A DNA stretch of 64,000 nt. Origin: Chloroflexota bacterium (GTDB lineage: Bacteria; Chloroflexota; Anaerolineae; Promineifilales; Promineifilaceae). Position numbers and translations under genes: made by a program. The stretch spans positions 62,001 to 126,000 of the forward strand of contig JACTMP010000002.1 of assembly GCA_014584575.1 (NCBI GenBank). Direction: 5' to 3'. Shown here one piece after another: positions 34,602 through 41,578 of the stretch (position 1 is the first letter of the stretch; every line of letters begins with the position of its first letter). The notes beneath the pieces were generated by a model that worked only from the letters and a program-made list of their open reading frames with translations, did not search any database and was not told the DNA's origin.

Positions 34602-35187
34602 TTCGACAATTATTATTTTGGGAGTGGTTGCAATTGTGTTGAGGTTTGGAAGCACTAGCAATCAGACAGAGGTCGAAAAAATTATCGGGGAACTCAGAGA
34701 GCTTCTACCATCAGCTCAATATGATTGGTTGTACAGAATCGCGGAAGTAAATGATCTAGAAGGCAAGACAAAAGGTAGAGCTATCTGGGTAATTTCTCCA
34801 GACCTTTCAAACGATACGGGATCTCCTGAGATTGACGTTATCGGGATGGTTAAAAAGAATCTGAGAAAGAAAATCACTTATACTTACATTGTCCCTGATA
34901 CAGAAACTATTAACGCCGTAATACAGCATTTACGTCAGACCTTTGCATCGTATCCACAGCAGCTCCGAGTCATAAAACTTCAGCCGGACACTTTCAAGAT
35001 GCTTACAACAACCCATATTGTAATTTTTAATCCCAATATGGAGGATGGTCAAGCACCACAAGTATTTCTGGAACTCCCAATAGATCAAAGAGGATATGGT
35101 AAAGGGTTTTGGGTGAAAGTTGCCGACGATATTGTTCTTGGATTTGTTGGCCGATTCAGAAAAATTGTTGACGACGGAAATTTGTGA
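34471..35187 (+). CDS. Two-helix membrane protein of unknown function
   Basis: The product (238 aa) has an N-terminal membrane region with two helices (SITITLLVILISIVVGKAL and TIIILGVVAIVLRF) and then a soluble domain of about 175 residues of no family I recognise. The ATG lies at the junction between the two duplication copies, with aggagcaagt directly upstream, so the start signal was made by the duplication. The frame also runs upstream through copy one, where TTG 34402 is the only starter. The gene is richer in A/T than its neighbours and lacks acggccgt motifs, hinting at acquisition from elsewhere. Confidence 0.75.
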   Translation: MPKRSNTAEWLSITITLLVILISIVVGKALDLLDLTTVLVGASISTIIILGVVAIVLRFGSTSNQTEVEKIIGELRELLPSAQYDWLYRIAEVNDLEGKTKGRAIWVISPDLSNDTGSPEIDVIGMVKKNLRKKITYTYIVPDTETINAVIQHLRQTFASYPQQLRVIKLQPDTFKMLTTTHIVIFNPNMEDGQAPQVFLELPIDQRGYGKGFWVKVADDIVLGFVGRFRKIVDDGNL

Positions 35188-35239
35188 AGGTAGGGCGGAA
35201 CCTTTCTAAGGGTGCCTATTACCTGATCAACTTGAATTT

Positions 35240-35295
35240 GAGGAGTTCGCACACCTACGTGCGAACGGGCAGCACGAGGGCGTGTTGCTCTCCTC
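35240..35295. repeat. Y-shaped double hairpin (two inner stems inside an outer stem)
   Basis: The outer stem is GAGGAG/CTCCTC. Inner stem one is GTTCGCAC/GTGCGAAC and inner stem two is GCAGCAC/GTGTTGC. The same three-stem plan with other sequence occurs at 43904-43960. It lies in the 35188-35389 gap, which holds nothing else clear. Confidence 0.7.
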
Positions 35296-35377
35296 ATGGG
35301 CGAGAACGGCCGTTCGTTTTTCACTCTCCTCACCCCTCCACCTCATCCCCTCGCTTGTTCCCATTCTCTGATTCTGA

Positions 35378-35383
35378 TAAACT
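35378..35383 (+). promoter_or_regulatory. -10-like element giving a leaderless start
   Basis: TAAACT lies 6 bp before the GTG at 35390. The match to the -10 consensus is only fair and there is no clear -35 box. Confidence 0.3.
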
Positions 35384-35389
35384 GCCCAC

Positions 35390-37648
35390 GTGATAAGACG
35401 CCGCTTTCGATTGCTCGCCGTGGTTTGTCTGCTGCTGGTGGGATTGGGAATTTGGGCCAGCAGCCGGCAGCCGATGGCTGCCCAGGTGTTGGTGGTCAGT
35501 GGGCTGGCGCAGGTGAGTGATTCGTTGCAGTTGCAGGTGTCGCTCTCGCCGCCGTTTAGCCAGCCGGGGACGCCGCTCCAACTTCAAGCCATTTTAACCA
35601 ATGTAGATACACAAACGGCCGCACCCGAAATCGTCTTCCAGCTACCGGCCGGTCTGGCGTTGGCCGATGGTTTGTTACCGGCAGGCGTAACGGTGAATGT
35701 GCAAAATCGCAGCCTGACCTGGCTGCCGGTGGTGCCCTCCGGCGGTATGGCTCAAATCAGCCTGCCACTGCGCCTGGAAACGGCCGATGTGCAAAACCCG
35801 GAACAGGTGGTCACGGCCGTCCTCAAGTTCAACAACGTCCAGGAAACCATTACCGCCCCCTTCTGGGCCGGTATTCCGCCCCAGATCAACGGCATCCTCA
35901 GCCCACCGCAAGTGTCGGTGGGGCAACCTTTCCAACTGCGCGCCCAATTGGGCGGCTCTGGCCCCTTTAGCCAGGAGTGGGATTTGGGCGACGGCCGTAT
36001 CCTCAAAGTGATCGATCCCGTCATCCTCTTCTCCCAACCAGGCCAGTATGAAGTGAAATTGCAGGTTAACAACCCCATCGCCAGCGTCAGCCAGACCCGG
36101 CTGATCACCGTTGTGCCCCATCCGGCGGCCCAATTTACGCTGGATGACATGACGCCCGGCGTGGGGCAAACCGTCACCTTTATCAGCCAAAGCGGCGGGC
36201 AGCAGCCGCTGCAATATGCCTGGGATTTTGGCGACGGCGTTACCAGCACGGAAGCCAACCCCCAGCACCAATACAATGGCCTGGGCACGTACCAGGTGCA
36301 TTTGCGGGTGTGGAATCAATACGGCCAGTCGGACGCCTATTGGCCGGTGACGGTGGGGCAGTTGCCAACGGCCGATATGATCGCGCCGGAGAGCATCCCT
36401 GCCGGGCAATGGTTTAACGTGCAGGGCATTGGCGACGCCTCGGTGCAGCGGTTTGAGTGGGATATGGGCGACGGCCATTATCACGAAGGCGCGAGCATCA
36501 ATCACCTGTATACCCGCACCGGCGATTACTACATTACCATGATTGCCGTGAATGAATTTGGGGCCACGCAGATGGGGCGCTGGATTCACGTAGACCCCGG
36601 CCTGCTGCAACTGTATTTGCCCATGATTGTGAATGGGGGTGGAGAGGGGGTGACGGCCGTAACCGAAGACCCCCTGCTTGGTTTAGACCTGCCCTCGGTG
36701 GAATTGGCCCAGGCGTTTACCCTGGCCCCGCTGGAAATCACACCGGGCACACCACCCACCGAACAGCTTTTCCTCTATATCAACGAAGCTCGGCGGCAAT
36801 TCGGCCGTTCTCCATTGACCAACGTCTCGCCGCTCAACGCCGCCGCCCAAAACCATGCCACTGACATGGCCGCCTATGGCTACACCGCCCACACCGGCTC
36901 CGACGGCTCTACTCCGGCCGAACGATTTATCTGGCATGGGTATGGCGCGGGTTATGCCGGGGAAACGACGGCCTGGGGTTTTGAAGAGGCGCGGCAGGCG
37001 GTGGAATTTTGGATCAACAGCCCGTCGCACCGGGCGATATTGCTCAACGAAGCGGCAACGGATGTGGGCGTCGGCTATTTTGGCGATTTTAATGCCCCCA
37101 ATGTCTGGTACTGGTCGGCGGAGTTTGGCAATGCCTTTGGCGCGCGCCCGGATGTGGCCCTGCGTCTGCAAGAACCGGCGCAGAACACGGAAGCGATGGT
37201 GACTACGGCCGTGACCTACGCCTGGAACTGGCCCATGCCCCTGAGCGGCGGCCAGCGGTTTGTCTTATATTTACACACCCAACAAGGTTCGTTCCCCATT
37301 GCCGAAATCAGCCAGCCCACACATGGCACCTATTACGCCGTCACGCTGGCGGCGGATAGTTTCACCACCGGTAACAGCCGGTTACAGGTGTTACCGGGCC
37401 GGTATGAGTGGCAGGTGCGGCTGGAAGATGGCGGCGTAGTGGCCGAAGGGGAGCGGCGCACCGTTGCTTTCCTGGAAGACCCCAATGCGCCCACGGTTAC
37501 ACCCACGCCCACGGAAACGGGCACGGCCGTGCCGCCCACCCCCACTGTGCCCACCGCCACGCCCACCCTGGCCTGGCCCACCGACACGCCACCGCCGCCA
37601 CCCCCCACAGAACCGCCGCCGTTGGTGACAAGTACACCTTCACCATAA
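35390..37648 (+). CDS. Secreted PKD-domain and CAP (SCP/PR-1) domain protein
   Basis: The 752-residue protein opens with a signal peptide (residues 1-30, ending in the QPMAAQ area). It then has an N-terminal beta-sandwich, two or three PKD domains with the WDFGDG/WDMGDG motif (about 180-400), and a CAP domain (about 455-600) with LFLYINEARRQFG, NHATDMAAYGYTAHT and NSPSHRAILLNEAATDVGVG. A low-complexity Thr/Pro tail follows. CAP domains bind or cut peptides or sterols in different proteins; the bacterial role is unclear. It starts at GTG (35390). It is exported and probably cell-wall- or matrix-associated. Confidence 0.87.
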   Translation: MIRRRFRLLAVVCLLLVGLGIWASSRQPMAAQVLVVSGLAQVSDSLQLQVSLSPPFSQPGTPLQLQAILTNVDTQTAAPEIVFQLPAGLALADGLLPAGVTVNVQNRSLTWLPVVPSGGMAQISLPLRLETADVQNPEQVVTAVLKFNNVQETITAPFWAGIPPQINGILSPPQVSVGQPFQLRAQLGGSGPFSQEWDLGDGRILKVIDPVILFSQPGQYEVKLQVNNPIASVSQTRLITVVPHPAAQFTLDDMTPGVGQTVTFISQSGGQQPLQYAWDFGDGVTSTEANPQHQYNGLGTYQVHLRVWNQYGQSDAYWPVTVGQLPTADMIAPESIPAGQWFNVQGIGDASVQRFEWDMGDGHYHEGASINHLYTRTGDYYITMIAVNEFGATQMGRWIHVDPGLLQLYLPMIVNGGGEGVTAVTEDPLLGLDLPSVELAQAFTLAPLEITPGTPPTEQLFLYINEARRQFGRSPLTNVSPLNAAAQNHATDMAAYGYTAHTGSDGSTPAERFIWHGYGAGYAGETTAWGFEEARQAVEFWINSPSHRAILLNEAATDVGVGYFGDFNAPNVWYWSAEFGNAFGARPDVALRLQEPAQNTEAMVTTAVTYAWNWPMPLSGGQRFVLYLHTQQGSFPIAEISQPTHGTYYAVTLAADSFTTGNSRLQVLPGRYEWQVRLEDGGVVAEGERRTVAFLEDPNAPTVTPTPTETGTAVPPTPTVPTATPTLAWPTDTPPPPPPTEPPPLVTSTPSP

Positions 37649-37650
37649 AT

Positions 37651-37701
37651 GTAATTGGGTAATTGGGTAATTGATCGCCAATTACCCAATTACCCAATTA
37701 C
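37651..37701. repeat. Intergenic inverted repeat (unit gggtaatt)
   Basis: GTAATTGGGTAATTGGGTAATTG and its complement make a hairpin like that at 8636-8700, between the PKD/CAP gene and the rhodanese gene. Confidence 0.85.
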
Positions 37702-37706
37702 TTCCA

Positions 37707-38543
37707 ATGTTCACCACCCTCATCTCTCCTGAAACCCTGGCCGCCCATCTTTCTGACTCCGAATTGGTGATTGTGGATTGCCGGTTTGAACTGGCGGACA
37801 CAGATTGGGGCCGTCGCCAGTATGCCACCGCGCATATTCCGGGGGCGTTGTATGCCCACCTGGATGAGGATTTGAGTGGGCCGCCGGTGACGGACGCGGG
37901 GCGTCATCCCCTGCCCACCCCCGCCGCCATGACCACGCTCTTTGGCCGATGGGGGATTGATGAGGGCAAACAGGTGGTGGTGTATGACGCCAGCAATGGG
38001 TCGTATGCAGCGCGCTTGTGGTGGATGTTGCAGTACATGGGACATGCGGCTACGGCCGTACTGGATGGCGGTTGGGCGGCCTGGCAGGCCGCGGGGCTGC
38101 CGGTCAGCCAGGATGCGGCGGTGGGGCGCACGGCTGTATTCACCGGCGCCCCCCGGTCTGATTGGCTGGTGCAAATGGGAGACGTGCCCGGTGTGTCACT
38201 GCTGGTAGATTCTCGCGGCCCGGCCCGTTATCGCGGCGAGATCGAGCCGATTGACAAGAAAGCGGGACACATTCCAGGGGCGGTGAATTATTTCTACGAG
38301 GAGAATTGGGGGGCGGACGGCCGTTATCTGCCCGCCGACCAATTACGAGCAAGATTTCAGGCATTGTTGGGGGAAACATCCCCGGATGAGGCTGTGTTTT
38401 ATTGCGGTTCCGGGGTGAGCGCCTGCGTGAACATTTTAGCGATGGCGCATAGTGGGTTGGGGTACGGCCGTCTCTACGTTGGTTCCTGGAGTGAATGGAG
38501 CCGCCGGGAGGACAATCCGGTGGCTGGTGGCAATAATCCGTAA
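37707..38543 (+). CDS. Thiosulfate/3-mercaptopyruvate sulfurtransferase (two rhodanese domains)
   Basis: The product (278 aa) has two rhodanese domains of about 130 residues. The first has the family pattern VDCRFELADTDWGRRQYATAHIPGALYAHLDEDLS, read as DCRFELADTDWGR and HIPGALYAHLDEDLSG. The second carries the active-site cysteine in FYCGSGVSACVN. It moves sulfane sulfur from thiosulfate or mercaptopyruvate to acceptors. The frame extends to 37671 inside the repeat; the ATG at 37707 is the natural start, although no strong ribosome-binding site is seen. Confidence 0.92.
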   Translation: MFTTLISPETLAAHLSDSELVIVDCRFELADTDWGRRQYATAHIPGALYAHLDEDLSGPPVTDAGRHPLPTPAAMTTLFGRWGIDEGKQVVVYDASNGSYAARLWWMLQYMGHAATAVLDGGWAAWQAAGLPVSQDAAVGRTAVFTGAPRSDWLVQMGDVPGVSLLVDSRGPARYRGEIEPIDKKAGHIPGAVNYFYEENWGADGRYLPADQLRARFQALLGETSPDEAVFYCGSGVSACVNILAMAHSGLGYGRLYVGSWSEWSRREDNPVAGGNNP

Positions 38544-38589
38544 TCCGTAATCCGAAGTTCGATTACGAATAACGGGTTACGGGTTACGG
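38534..38589. repeat. Intergenic heptad inverted repeat (unit taatccg)
   Basis: TAATCCG units and the complementary CGGGTTA units form a hairpin that also serves as the shared 3' end of the convergent rhodanese and pentapeptide genes. Confidence 0.8.
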
Positions 38590-38606
38590 ACAACGGCTCA
38601 CGGGCA

Positions 38607-39212
38607 TTATTCCACCAGGACGGCGCCGGTGAGTTCAGGTAAATGAAAATTGGACGGCCATTGGGTATCTTTGTTGTAACGCGCTTCTCTTAAATCTGTG
38701 CCTGACAGCGTGGCGCTGCTCAGATCACACCCCCGTAAATCAGTAAAATGCAGCCGGGCTTTGCTAAAGTTACAATCTTTCAAGTTCGCGCCCTGCAAGC
38801 TGACTTTTCCCAGGTAGGCTTCTGTCAGGTCTGCCTTTTCCAGGTTGGCTCTTTTGAGCGAGGCCATAAACAGTTTGGCTTTTTTCAGGGAAGCGTTACT
38901 CAGGTTTGCCTCTACCAGTGTCGCTCTTTCCAATGACGTGCCATCCAGTGTGGCCTTTTCCAGATTTGCCTTTTTCAGATTGACATCGTTCATTTTTGCG
39001 CCGCTGAGGTTAATGCCGCTTAAGTCCATCTTCGAGAGATTCTCGCCATTGAGAATGATGCGGTCTGAGCCAACGACGCCTGCTGTTTGTTCAATCTTGC
39101 TGCGTCGGTCGTTGCGTTTTCTCTGGTCTTTTTGTTCTGGGGTTTCCACGGGTATACCGGGTACGTGTGGCGGCAAGGGGGTGTTTTCGGCTTGTGAGAC
39201 TTCTGAACTCAT
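38607..39212 (-). CDS. Pentapeptide repeat protein
   Basis: The product (201 aa) has about 20 A(D/N)LXX-type pentapeptides from residue 60 to 180 (LSKMDLSGINLSGAKMNDVN, LKKANLEKATLDGTSLE and so on), followed by a short C-terminal part. Such repeats fold as a right-handed beta-helix. Some members mimic DNA and protect gyrase, but most have no known role. I chose the ATG at 39212, preceded by gaggaaaccagc; the frame continues upstream to 39251. It is convergent with the rhodanese gene. Confidence 0.9.
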   Translation of the reverse strand: MSSEVSQAENTPLPPHVPGIPVETPEQKDQRKRNDRRSKIEQTAGVVGSDRIILNGENLSKMDLSGINLSGAKMNDVNLKKANLEKATLDGTSLERATLVEANLSNASLKKAKLFMASLKRANLEKADLTEAYLGKVSLQGANLKDCNFSKARLHFTDLRGCDLSSATLSGTDLREARYNKDTQWPSNFHLPELTGAVLVE

Positions 39213-39363
39213 GCTGGTTTCCTCGGTGATGTGATGGTCAATTTTTATCACGAGTTATGTGATTGTGGCAAGCAGCCTGGGGTTTCTATTCCCAGGTGGC
39301 TTCACAATCTCAGCAATTATCAATTTGGCAAAACCCGGCGATTAAAATCGCGGCTACAAGCAG

Positions 39364-39413
39364 CAAAGCCGACCTTCGTCGGCTAGAGAGACAGTCGGCG
39401 AAGGCCGACTTTG
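39364..39413. repeat. Paired-hairpin intergenic element
   Basis: CAAAGCCGACCTTCGTCGGCT and AGTCGGCGAAGGCCGACTTTG are two self-complementary stems that also pair with one another. They sit inside a larger element of about 120 bp (39333-39451). The gap 39213-39524 holds no gene I can support. Confidence 0.7.
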
Positions 39414-39483
39414 CCTTCTGTTGGTGCAGATTTATCTGCCGCCGCCGGGCAAATTGAGAATCGCTGTCATAATCTGATCTGGT

Positions 39484-39512
39484 TTGTCATGGCTGATGGG
39501 GGCTGTTATAAT
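39484..39512 (+). promoter_or_regulatory. Promoter of tRNA-Thr
   Basis: TTGTCA (39484-39489), a 17-bp spacer and TATAAT (39507-39512) lie 12 bp before the tRNA. Confidence 0.85.
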
Positions 39513-39524
39513 CTCGCCCGCAAC

Positions 39525-39597
39525 GCCAGCTTAGCTCAGTCGGTAGAGCGACGCACTCGTAATGCGTAGGTCAAGGGTTCGACTCCCTTAGCTGGCT
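39525..39597 (+). tRNA. tRNA-Thr, anticodon CGT
   Basis: The sequence folds into a complete cloverleaf of 73 nt. The acceptor stem is GCCAGCT/AGCTGGC, the D stem GCTC/GAGC, and the anticodon stem ACGCA/TGCGT with loop CTCGTAA, which gives anticodon CGT. The T stem is AAGGG/CCCTT with loop TTCGACT, and the discriminator base is T. The CCA end is not encoded. Confidence 0.95.
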
Positions 39598-39603
39598 TGG
39601 CAC

Positions 39604-39632
39604 AAAGGTCAGCATGGCGCTGGCCTTTTTGT
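39604..39632 (+). terminator. Rho-independent-type terminator after tRNA-Thr
   Basis: AAGGTCAG/CTGGCCTT is an imperfect stem followed by a T-run (ctttttg), starting 7 bp after the tRNA. Confidence 0.75.
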
Positions 39633-39644
39633 TTATAGGCTAGT

Positions 39645-39717
39645 AGAGATTAGAGATTGGAGATTGGAGATTCCCGAATCTCCAATCTCTAATCTCCAAT
39701 CTCCGGTCTCCAGTCTC
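39645..39717. repeat. Intergenic heptad inverted repeat (unit gagatta/gagattg)
   Basis: TAGAGATTAGAGATTGGAGATTG and the complementary CAATCTCTAATCTCCAATCTCC form a long hairpin between the tRNA terminator and the uridine kinase gene. Confidence 0.85.
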
Positions 39718-39731
39718 AGGATGGCAGGAAC

Positions 39732-40364
39732 ATGAGCAAAAAAAAGCCGGTGGTGTTTGGGGTGGCGGGGGGAACGGCGTCGGGCAAGACGACGGTAGCG
39801 CGCACAATTTTAACGGCCGTCGGCCAATCCCAGATCGCCTATTTACCCCATGACGCCTATTACAAAGACCGTCCCGATCTCTCCTTTGCGGAGCGCGCAG
39901 CCGTCAATTATGATCACCCCAATTCGCTAGAAACCAAACTGCTCATCCACCATATCAAACAGTTATTGGCCGGGGAGTCGGTGGCGGTGCCGGTATATGA
40001 TTTTACGCTGCACCGGCGTACCGAAGAGACCGTGCTGGTAGCGCCGTGCCCGATTATTTTGGTGGATGGGATTTTGATTTTTACGCGGCGCAAACTGCGG
40101 GATCTCATGGACATCAAGCTGTTTGTAGATACGGATGCCGATGTGCGTTTTATCCGCCGCTTGCAGCGGGATATGAACGAACGTGGTCGTTCGCTGGATT
40201 CGGTGATTGCCCAATACCTGGAGACGGTACGGCCGATGCACCTGAAATTTGTGGAGCCAAGCAAACGGTTTGCCGACGTGATTTTGCCCAACGGGGGGAT
40301 GAACGAGGTCGCCATCGCCATGGTGGTGTCGCGGTTGCAGGCGCTGTTGGCGGAACGGCCGTAG
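39732..40364 (+). CDS. udk: Uridine kinase
   Basis: The 210-residue protein has the P-loop GGTASGKTT, the DHPNSLETKLLIHHIKQL block and the RFIRRLQRDMNERGRSLDSVI lid region in parts (FIRRLQRDMNERGR). These are standard for bacterial uridine/cytidine kinases of about 210 residues. It phosphorylates uridine and cytidine in pyrimidine salvage. The start is the ATG at 39732 with ggatggcaggaac upstream. It is convergent with the glycosyltransferase gene. Confidence 0.95.
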   Translation: MSKKKPVVFGVAGGTASGKTTVARTILTAVGQSQIAYLPHDAYYKDRPDLSFAERAAVNYDHPNSLETKLLIHHIKQLLAGESVAVPVYDFTLHRRTEETVLVAPCPIILVDGILIFTRRKLRDLMDIKLFVDTDADVRFIRRLQRDMNERGRSLDSVIAQYLETVRPMHLKFVEPSKRFADVILPNGGMNEVAIAMVVSRLQALLAERP

Positions 40365-40375
40365 CCCGTGATCGG

Positions 40376-41494
40376 TTATCGGTTATCGGTTGCCAGTTGG
40401 CGGTACAGGTTCAATGTGGCAACGGCCGTATTGCGCCATGTGAATTTTTGCGCCTGCGCCAACGATTTTTGCCGATAGTCAGCAATGAGAGAGGGATTCT
40501 CCAGGAGATGATTGATCTGTCCGGTTATATCCGCCGTATCATGGGGGTTTACATAAACGGCCGCTTCCCCGGCCACTTCGGGCAGGCTGGAGGTGTGGCT
40601 GGTGATCACGGCCGTGCCGCAGGCCATCGCTTCTACTACCGGCAAGCCAAACCCCTCATACAGGCTGGGGAACACAAAAAAGTGGGCGCCGCTGTATAGA
40701 GCCGGCAGGTCGGCATCTGCCGCCGGGCCAATGAAACGAACGGCCTCGTCCAGACCTAAGGCGTGCGCCCGTTCCTTTATCTCTGGATAACGGCTGTCCC
40801 AGGCGCCGGCAATGACCAGGGTGGCGGAATTTGAGGGTACGGCCGTCCATGCTTCCACCAGCCGCAGCAGATTCTTGTGCGGTCTATTGATCCCCAAATA
40901 CAGCACATACGTTTCTGGCAGCGCGTATTGTTGGCGAACTCTCTGCACTTCGGCCGCCAGCTGCGGCGTAAAACGGGGATCAGGGGCCAGGGGGATGACC
41001 GTTATCTTTTGGGGACGGATGGCATAATGCGCCTGCACATCCTGGCGGGTAGCCTGGGAAATGGCAATCACCTGATCGGCGCGGCGTAGCGCCAGCCAGG
41101 TCGTTAAATGGGCCAGCAGCCGCCGCTGCGCCGAAAAGTATGCCGGGAAAAGCTGCGGAATCAGGTCGTACAGTGTGAGAGCAGTAGGCGCGCCAGAGCG
41201 ATAAGGCATCAAATAGTAGGGGCTGTGGTAGACATCGGCCTGGTGCTGCCGCAGCAGCCGGGGAATTTGCCATTGCTGCGCCGGGGAGAAGGGAGACACG
41301 GCCGTGACCACCCTGTGTACTCGTTCACCTTCCGGCGGTAAGGGCCAGGCCGACGGCCGTGCCCCATCCACCAGCAGCCATAACTCTTCGCCGGTTTGCA
41401 GTTCCGCCGTCATGGCCCGCGCCAGATTGCTGACATAGCGGCCAATGCCGGGGAAATGCTCAATCGCGGTGCGTGCATCCAGGAAATAGCGCAT
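40376..41494 (-). CDS. GT4-family glycosyltransferase
   Basis: The 372-residue protein matches GT4 retaining glycosyltransferases: an N-terminal glycine-rich loop (EHFPGIGRYVSNLARAM), a middle block YVLYLGINRPHKNLLRLVEA, and the nucleotide-sugar site VFPSLYEGFGLPVVEAMACG with the ExFGxPxxE pattern. It would transfer a sugar from a nucleotide donor, typically to a cell-surface glycan. No other polysaccharide gene is adjacent, so the substrate is unknown. Confidence 0.92.
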   Translation of the reverse strand: MRYFLDARTAIEHFPGIGRYVSNLARAMTAELQTGEELWLLVDGARPSAWPLPPEGERVHRVVTAVSPFSPAQQWQIPRLLRQHQADVYHSPYYLMPYRSGAPTALTLYDLIPQLFPAYFSAQRRLLAHLTTWLALRRADQVIAISQATRQDVQAHYAIRPQKITVIPLAPDPRFTPQLAAEVQRVRQQYALPETYVLYLGINRPHKNLLRLVEAWTAVPSNSATLVIAGAWDSRYPEIKERAHALGLDEAVRFIGPAADADLPALYSGAHFFVFPSLYEGFGLPVVEAMACGTAVITSHTSSLPEVAGEAAVYVNPHDTADITGQINHLLENPSLIADYRQKSLAQAQKFTWRNTAVATLNLYRQLATDNR

Positions 41495-41500
41495 AAAAAA

Positions 41501-41578
41501 TCGGGAGATTGGAGATTGGAGATTGGAGATTGGGAGATCAGAGAATCATCCTATCACCCCATCACCCCATCACCCCAC
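41501..41578. repeat. Single-arm heptad repeat (gagattg, then atcaccc)
   Basis: GGAGATT units are followed by a separate run of ATCACCCC units, but there is no complementary arm, so this may be a decayed copy. It lies between the glycosyltransferase and histidine kinase genes. Confidence 0.7.

Noticed and set aside
35675..36610. 311-codon open frame on the minus strand
   Set aside because: It is antisense to the PKD/CAP gene; the residue pattern is that of an opposite-strand artefact.
2541..41578. Heptad repeats considered as CRISPR arrays
   Set aside because: Units are 7-8 bp with no unique spacers between them, and there are no cas genes in the window.
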